This document shows positions 59,291 through 64,000 of a DNA stretch of 64,000 bases, piece by piece; the first letter of the stretch is position 1, and each line of letters begins with the position of its first letter. The notes beneath the pieces are model-generated. The model was not told where the DNA came from. It saw only the letters and a list, made by a program, of their open reading frames with translations, and did no database searches. Source of the stretch: JADJOY01 sp964450125 (GTDB taxonomy: Bacteria; JADJOY01); the NCBI GenBank assembly GCA_964450125.1, contig CAYVDO010000001.1:12905-76904 (forward strand), written 5' to 3'. The translations under genes and the position numbers were made by a program.

Positions 59291-60034
59291 ATGCCGGTGA
59301 GCTGGAAGCACGCGCTCGACGGTCAAGTGGCGCTCGTCACCGGCGCTGGGCGGGGGATCGGCCGCGCGATCGCCGAAGAGCTGGCGCTGCGTGGGGCGCA
59401 CGTCGCGTGCTGCGCCCGAACCCGCCAGCAGCTCGACGAGACCGTGACCTCGATTCGCGCGCTGGGTGGTGTGGCGACGAGCTACGTCGTGGACGTGCGG
59501 CGCGAGGACGAGATCGCGGCGCTGGTGAGCGAGGTCGTGGCGACGCTCGGTGGACTCGACATCGTCGTGAACAACGCCGGTACCAACCGCTTGGAGCGGA
59601 TCGAGCGGCTGGATTTCGGTGCCTGGAACGACGTCCTCGCGACCAACCTCTCGGGGCCGTTTCTGCTCGCCCGCGCTGCGCTCGAGCACCTCGCCGCACG
59701 ATCCGGTGTGATCGTGAACGTGTCGAGCGTGGGTGGCCGGCCGGGCGTGGAGACATTCGAGGGGATGGCCGCCTACGTGGCCTCGAAATACGGGCTGCTG
59801 GGTTTCACCGAGGTGTTGGCGTTGGAAGCACGTCGCAAGGATGTACGCGTGTACGCGGTCTGCCCCGGTTCCGTGGCGACGCAGATGCTGGCGGAGACGA
59901 TCCCGGACGCCACCGACGTGCTCCGTCCCGAAGACGTCGCGCGGGCGGTGGCCTGGTTGGTGACCGGAAGCCCGCTGGTCGCGAGCGGCACCGTCGTGGA
60001 TCTGAGCGCGCCGCGCGCCAAGCCCCGCGGGTGA
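59291..60034 (+). CDS. Short-chain dehydrogenase/reductase
   Basis: A 247-residue classical SDR with cofactor motif VTGAGRGIGRAIAEEL, NNAGTNR, and catalytic Ser and Tyr-xxx-Lys in VSSVGGRPG and YVASKYGLLGF. The C-terminal end lacks the usual DGG motif and reads VASGTVVDLSAPRAKPRG. It begins 10 bases after the folE-like gene. A pterin or oxoacyl substrate is possible but unknown. ATG 59291 is used; an upstream in-frame start would overlap folE. Confidence 0.9.
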   Translation: MPVSWKHALDGQVALVTGAGRGIGRAIAEELALRGAHVACCARTRQQLDETVTSIRALGGVATSYVVDVRREDEIAALVSEVVATLGGLDIVVNNAGTNRLERIERLDFGAWNDVLATNLSGPFLLARAALEHLAARSGVIVNVSSVGGRPGVETFEGMAAYVASKYGLLGFTEVLALEARRKDVRVYAVCPGSVATQMLAETIPDATDVLRPEDVARAVAWLVTGSPLVASGTVVDLSAPRAKPRG

Positions 60035-60122
60035 ACGAGGTCGCGCCGGGTCGATCGCGCTTCGGGGAGCGCTCGCGCACCCCCCTACGTGGGCGATCGA
60101 TCGGAAGCGTCCGGCGCGGAGC

Positions 60123-62168
60123 TCACATCAACCCGGAGCGCCGCAGCAGCGCCTCGGGGTCGGGATCGCGGCCGCGGAAGCGGCGGTAGAGCACCGAGGG
60201 GGCCTCGGTGTCGCCGCGCTCCAGGATCTCGGTGCGGAACTTGTCCGCGACCTCGCGCGAGAAGATCCCGCGCTCCTGGAAGTACTCGAACGCGTCCGCG
60301 TCGAGGACCTCGGCCCACTTGTAGCCGTAGTACCCGGCGGCGTAGCCACCCGCGAAGATGTGACCGAAGCGGACCGATAGGTTGCTGGCCGGAACGTTCG
60401 GTATGAGATCCGTCTCGCGCACGACGTCGAGCTCGAAGGATTCCACGTCGACCTGGTCGGGAGTCGCATCCACCCAGCGATCTGGCCCGTACCAGGCCAG
60501 ATCGAGAAGCCCAAATCGGATCTGGCGCACCATCTGATACGCAGCGTGGAAGCGATTGGAGGCGACCAGCTTGTCCACCATCTCCGCGGGGAGCGCCTCG
60601 CCGGTCCGCCAATGGCGCGCGAACGACGCCAGGCATTCCTTCTCGACGATCCAGTTCTCCAGGATCTGCGAAGGCAGCTCGACGAAGTCCCGGTACACGT
60701 TGGTGCACGCCAGGCTGCGATGGGCGCAGCGAGAGAGCAGCGCGTGGAGCGCGTGCCCCAGCTCGTGGAAGAGGGTCTTCACCTCCTCGAACGTGAGCAA
60801 CGAGGGATCGCCTCCGACGGGCTTGGTGAAGTTGCACACGATACTCACGTGCGGACGTACGTCGGTGGCGCCGTCGCGGCGCTGCTCGCGATAGCGCGTG
60901 CACCACGCGCCGCCGTTCTTGGTCGCGCGCGGGAAGAAGTCCGTGTAGAGGAGCCCGAGGTGACGTCCCTCGCGGAGCACCTCGAACGCTCGCACCTCGG
61001 GTGCGTAGACCGGTACGTTGGGTCGCTCGCGAAACTCGAGATCGTAGAGTCGCTTCGCCAGCTCGTACGCGCCGTCGAGGACCTGTGCGAGAGGGAAATA
61101 CGGGCGTAGCGCCTCGGATTCGAGATCGAAGCGCGATTCCTTCAGCTTGTTCGACCAGTAGGGGTAGTCCCAAGGCAGGATCTGGGCGGGACCACCGCGC
61201 TCGCGGGCGAACGCAGCCAGCTCGGCCATCTCGGCGAGCGCCGCAGGCTTGGAGCGCACCAGCAGGTGGTTCAGGAAGCGCGCGACGTTCTCGGGCGTCT
61301 CCGCCATGCGCTCCTCGAGCTGAAAGTGAGCGTGGGAGCGGTAGCCGAGGAGGCGCGCTCGCGCGAGGCGCAGCGACGCGATGCGGCGCACCAGGTCCAC
61401 GTTCGAGTGCTCGCCGTGAAGCGCGCGCGAGAAATACGCCTTCCACAGCCGCTCGCGGAGCTCGCGGTTCGTGGCGTAGCGCATGAAGGCGAGGAAGCTC
61501 GGCTCGTGGAGCGTGATGACCCACGTGCCCGGCCTGCCGCGCTCGACGGCGGCGGCGCTGGCCGCGTTGCGGGCCGAATCTGGCAGCCCGTCGAGCTCGC
61601 TCTCGTCGCTCAGCACCAGCTCGTAGGCGTTGGTGTCGGCGAGGAGGTTCTCGGCGAAGCGCGAGCCGAGGGAGGAGAGCTCGTCGTCGATGCGGCGCAG
61701 CTCGTCTTTGGCCGTCGCGTCGAGAAGGGCGCCGTTGCGGCGGAACATCCGGTAGGTTTGGTCGAGGAGGCGGTGCTGCTCGCCGTCGAGATCGCCCGGG
61801 CTCGCGTGGACCGCCTTCACCCGTTCGAACAGCCCGGTGTCGAGGTTGATGTCGCTCGCCAACGCCATGAGCTTGGGATCGAGCACGCGTGCCAGTGCGC
61901 GCATCGGTCCGTCGCCGTGGGCGGTCTGCAGGTTGTGGTGGAGCGAGGCGATCTCGTCGACTCGAAGCGTCGCGAGCTCGAGGGCGGCGATGGTGTTGGC
62001 GAAGTCGGGGGGACGTGGATCGGCCTGAATGGCCGCGATCGCACGCCTCGCTTCGGCGAGAGCCACGTCGAGGGCGGGCTCGATGTGCTCTACGCGCACC
62101 AGATCGAAGGGCACCGCGCCGAAGGGGAGCGGCGATGCCGTGAGGAGTGGGTTCGCCGCCGATGTCAC
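60123..62168 (-). CDS. M3-family oligopeptidase (oligopeptidase A/dipeptidyl carboxypeptidase-like)
   Basis: A 681-residue cytosolic zinc peptidase that cleaves short peptides. The zinc site is LFHELGHALHALLS, and the matching C-terminal FGHIFAGGYAAGYYGYKWAE and LDADAFEYFQERG are typical M3 text. The N-terminal half is helical, with MRALARVLDPKLMALASDIN. The frame starts at ATG 62168 right after the membrane-protein stop at 62182. The role is probably turnover of peptides. Confidence 0.94.
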   Translation of the reverse strand: MTSAANPLLTASPLPFGAVPFDLVRVEHIEPALDVALAEARRAIAAIQADPRPPDFANTIAALELATLRVDEIASLHHNLQTAHGDGPMRALARVLDPKLMALASDINLDTGLFERVKAVHASPGDLDGEQHRLLDQTYRMFRRNGALLDATAKDELRRIDDELSSLGSRFAENLLADTNAYELVLSDESELDGLPDSARNAASAAAVERGRPGTWVITLHEPSFLAFMRYATNRELRERLWKAYFSRALHGEHSNVDLVRRIASLRLARARLLGYRSHAHFQLEERMAETPENVARFLNHLLVRSKPAALAEMAELAAFARERGGPAQILPWDYPYWSNKLKESRFDLESEALRPYFPLAQVLDGAYELAKRLYDLEFRERPNVPVYAPEVRAFEVLREGRHLGLLYTDFFPRATKNGGAWCTRYREQRRDGATDVRPHVSIVCNFTKPVGGDPSLLTFEEVKTLFHELGHALHALLSRCAHRSLACTNVYRDFVELPSQILENWIVEKECLASFARHWRTGEALPAEMVDKLVASNRFHAAYQMVRQIRFGLLDLAWYGPDRWVDATPDQVDVESFELDVVRETDLIPNVPASNLSVRFGHIFAGGYAAGYYGYKWAEVLDADAFEYFQERGIFSREVADKFRTEILERGDTEAPSVLYRRFRGRDPDPEALLRRSGLM

Positions 62169-62181
62169 GTCGCGTCGCCCG

Positions 62182-62853
62182 TCACCGCAGGATCGCGTAG
62201 CTGTCGGCGTAGATGAGCGCGGTGGAAAGCCACATTCCCCAGATCGGAAAGACGAACCAGATCCCGTTCGACGATCCCACGAATGCGGCGATCGTGCCGG
62301 CTGGATGGCCGACGTGGCATTTGTTGTTGAAGAACTGGAAGAAGTACACGACCGTGCCGTAGAACATCTGCCAGTACATCGCGATGCCGATGATGCCGAG
62401 GACGCGCGCCGGCACGATCTCGAAGGTCATGCCGAACGCCGTGAGCAAGGCCGGCAGCACCGTGGACCAACCGTTGCCGACGTCGATGTTCCAGCCGAAG
62501 GCGCGGCGATCGGCGTATCCGGGGTCGAAGAGCGCGTAGCTCGACCAGATCCCCGTCCAGTGGTGGAAGCGGAAGACCTCCTTCAGCGGGATGCGCTTGG
62601 TCATCACCTCGTTCACGCGTGCGACCTCGCGTCCCCGGTAGGAGACCTTGGTTTCTTCCCACTCGCGGCGGATCTGATCCGCGCACGCGTGAAGCGCCAG
62701 CTCCCAGAAGTTCACCAGCACGTTGACGACCAGGAAGAAGGCCAACGCGGCCTGATGCACGTTGAACGCACCGTGCACGAGGGCGTGCAGGCAGGCGTGA
62801 AAGGCGCTGCCGCCGCCGATCACGACCAAGATGACGAGCCACGCTGAAACCAT
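62182..62853 (-). CDS. Multi-pass membrane protein, emopamil-binding-like guess
   Basis: A 223-residue protein with about five transmembrane segments: SAWLVILVVIGGGSAFH at the start, LAFFLVVNVLVNFWELALH, VLPALLTAFGMTFEIV, MYWQMFYGTVVYFFQFF and NGIWFVFPIWGMWLSTALIY. Several Trp, His and Glu residues lie inside helices, a pattern that recalls emopamil-binding/sterol-isomerase proteins. That is a weak resemblance. I prefer ATG 62853 over the longer frame, since the extra 22 residues are low quality. It sits between the M3 peptidase and HAD genes on the same strand. Confidence 0.6.
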   Translation of the reverse strand: MVSAWLVILVVIGGGSAFHACLHALVHGAFNVHQAALAFFLVVNVLVNFWELALHACADQIRREWEETKVSYRGREVARVNEVMTKRIPLKEVFRFHHWTGIWSSYALFDPGYADRRAFGWNIDVGNGWSTVLPALLTAFGMTFEIVPARVLGIIGIAMYWQMFYGTVVYFFQFFNNKCHVGHPAGTIAAFVGSSNGIWFVFPIWGMWLSTALIYADSYAILR

Positions 62854-62931
62854 GAGAACGCTCCGAGTGCTTGCGAGTGGACGATCGGGCGGCCGAGGAG
62901 CCGCGCCATCGCATACCACGCGGCGCGGGTA

Positions 62932-63612
62932 TCAGCCGAGGGCCGCGAGCAGCTCGTCGAGGCCGTAGATCACGGCGGGCGACTCGTCGCCTGGACGAGC
63001 GCGGTCGCGCTGGCGCGATCGGTCGATGAGCAGTGCCGCGCCGTATCCCGCCGCGCGGGCCGGCAGCACGTCGCGATCGAGACTGTCGCCGATCATCACC
63101 AGCCGATGCGGTGCGAGCCCGAGCACGCGCGCGGCGGCCGTGAAGAACGCCGGATCGGGCTTGGCGAGGCCATGGGCGTAGGAAAGCACCAGCGCGTCGA
63201 AGCGTGTGAGCAGGCCGCTCGCGATGACGGCCTCCATGCCGAAGGATTGGGTGTTCGAGAGCAATGCCAGCGGGAAGCGACCGGCGAGCGCGTCGAGCGC
63301 GGGCAGCACGTCGTCGTAGAGACGCGCGGACTGGCTGGAGCGCTCCCAGAGCGCTCGAACGTGATCGCGGTTGTTCGCCCGGCGGCCGAGGAGGCGCGCG
63401 ACGTGGTCGAGGGCGTCGTCGACGTCGCGGTACGGCTGCGACATGAGCGGGTCCTCGACCTGGCGCCTCTCGGACGGCACCTCGGGGTCGAGGCCGAAAG
63501 CGCGGATGGTGGCGTCGAACGGGTTCTCGGGAAGCGAGTCGAAGGCGAGGGTGTTCCAGAGGTCGAACACCAGGGCGGTGCCACCCTCGTCGAGCGAGCT
63601 CAGGATCGGCAC
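62932..63612 (-). CDS. HAD-superfamily hydrolase
   Basis: A 226-residue phosphatase or dehalogenase-like enzyme of the IA type. Motif I is VFDLWNTLAF, with nucleophile Asp and Trp in place of the second Asp, as in haloacid dehalogenase relatives. Motif II is LALLSNTQ, motif III has Lys in GLAKPDPAFF, and motif IV is MIGDSLDRDV. A helical cap of about 70 residues follows motif I. The substrate is unknown. Upstream are 385 bases of structured repeat up to the window edge. Confidence 0.88.
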   Translation of the reverse strand: MPILSSLDEGGTALVFDLWNTLAFDSLPENPFDATIRAFGLDPEVPSERRQVEDPLMSQPYRDVDDALDHVARLLGRRANNRDHVRALWERSSQSARLYDDVLPALDALAGRFPLALLSNTQSFGMEAVIASGLLTRFDALVLSYAHGLAKPDPAFFTAAARVLGLAPHRLVMIGDSLDRDVLPARAAGYGAALLIDRSRQRDRARPGDESPAVIYGLDELLAALG

Positions 63613-64000
63613 GAATCGCCTGCAGCAGCCAACGTTTTGACGATGGCTGACAATTCGTTGTCGCGAGGTCCGCGACCGAGGGGCGGCGCGGCGGGGCTAG
63701 GAGCGTGTCGGGAAATTCGCTCCCGACACGCTCCTAGCCTCGCCGCAGGCGAGGATCGGCGAGCGAAGCCGAGCCGACTTGGGGGTGGGGCCTCGAAAAA
63801 GTGACGCCTTTTTCGGGGCGGGGGTCTGGAACAGCCCCCCGGGGAGCATCAAGCTAGGAGCCGGTCGGCGTGCGAAGCACATTTTCCGACAGGCTCCTAG
63901 CCTGCATCATTCACGAACGTCGCGCTGCGGCCGCGACGGAGCGTCGCCCTCCACGCGTCTCGTACGAGCGAACCGATGGAGGGCACGGGGCCTGCGGCCC
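63613..64000. other. Intergenic region, mostly repeat copy C
   Basis: No gene is seen. 63697-63900 is the three-hairpin element on the minus strand. The last 100 bases are GC-rich with no reading frame I can support; they may belong to a gene ending just beyond the window edge. Confidence 0.6.
63697..63900 (-). repeat. Dispersed three-hairpin element, copy C
   Basis: Read on the minus strand, a boundary hairpin with CTAGGAGCC/GGCTCCTAG (63892-63900 and 63854-63862) leads to the linker GATGCTCCCCGG. Hairpin 1 has G/C runs (63819-63841), hairpin 2 pairs CGAAAAAG with CTTTTTCG (63794-63815), and hairpin 3 pairs TCGGC with GCCGA (63756-63777). A second boundary hairpin has a 17-base perfect stem, CTAGGAGCGTGTCGGGA (63697-63713) with TCCCGACACGCTCCTAG (63721-63737). 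The order and linker match copies A and B, while the stems differ. Confidence 0.8.

Noticed and set aside
1..64000. tRNA, rRNA, riboswitch or attachment sites
   Set aside because: I looked for cloverleaf anchors and for conserved riboswitch-type text and found none I can support; a covariance search would be needed to exclude them.

Overview
This window is high-GC (about two thirds or more G+C), densely coded bacterial DNA. It contains two 10-base N gaps (16825-16834 and 24116-24125) and several broken reading frames, which points to a scaffolded draft or metagenome-assembled genome. The gene content suggests a soil or water bacterium near the old Deltaproteobacteria, such as Myxococcota or Binatota: a hopanoid-type epimerase, split transketolase, DUF222-HNH protein, DUF3604 lipoprotein, NMT1/THI5-type transporter, and a candidate LexA site close to the published Myxococcus type. 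The phylum is an inference. I found no tRNA, rRNA, CRISPR array, integrase or intact transposase.

Layout. 1-5806: partial GH13 glucan enzyme, amidase, ArsC-like protein, DUF222-HNH protein. 5986-7772: ruined type III restriction-modification locus in which the start of mod is joined to the end of res. 7800-16050: long leftward run (YkgJ-type protein, secreted TIM-barrel protein, thioredoxin-like protein, VOC, pncB, nadD, hpnA, ornithine cyclodeaminase-like protein, zinc metallopeptidase); its core makes NAD from nicotinate. 16155-20465: rightward trio of DUF3604 lipoprotein, periplasmic parvulin and multi-pass membrane protein. 20498-28051: leftward run ending in a compact stress operon read raiA, ftsH, caxA-like, cation/proton antiporter, terC. 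28242-38121: mostly rightward metabolic and redox genes, including a flavin-reductase/polyferredoxin membrane fusion and a long-chain acyl-CoA ligase.

38122-38666 is non-coding and carries a 156-bp tandem repeat. 38667-46698: SxtJ/SGNH fusion, orphan adenine methyltransferase, coiled-coil membrane protein, split transketolase and an SDR. 47440-48599: two-gene operon (zinc-ribbon protein, then lexA) behind a strong promoter overlapped by a probable LexA operator. 48692-53004: GDPD, FmdB-like protein, metzincin lipoprotein, HEAT protein and a frameshifted DUF1963 gene. 53305-58600: ABC importer whose permease and binding-protein genes are separated by a large FG-GAP lipoprotein gene. 58705-63612: folE-like gene, SDR, M3 oligopeptidase, membrane protein and HAD hydrolase.

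The least explained feature is a dispersed structured repeat at three loci (35858-36000, 38118-38622, 63697-63900 on the minus strand). Each copy has a boundary hairpin, a short conserved linker and three consecutive hairpins whose stems differ in sequence but remain paired. The linker and the G/C-run flanks are conserved. Two copies lie just downstream of stop codons. It may be a REP-like element or a structured RNA family and deserves a comparative search.
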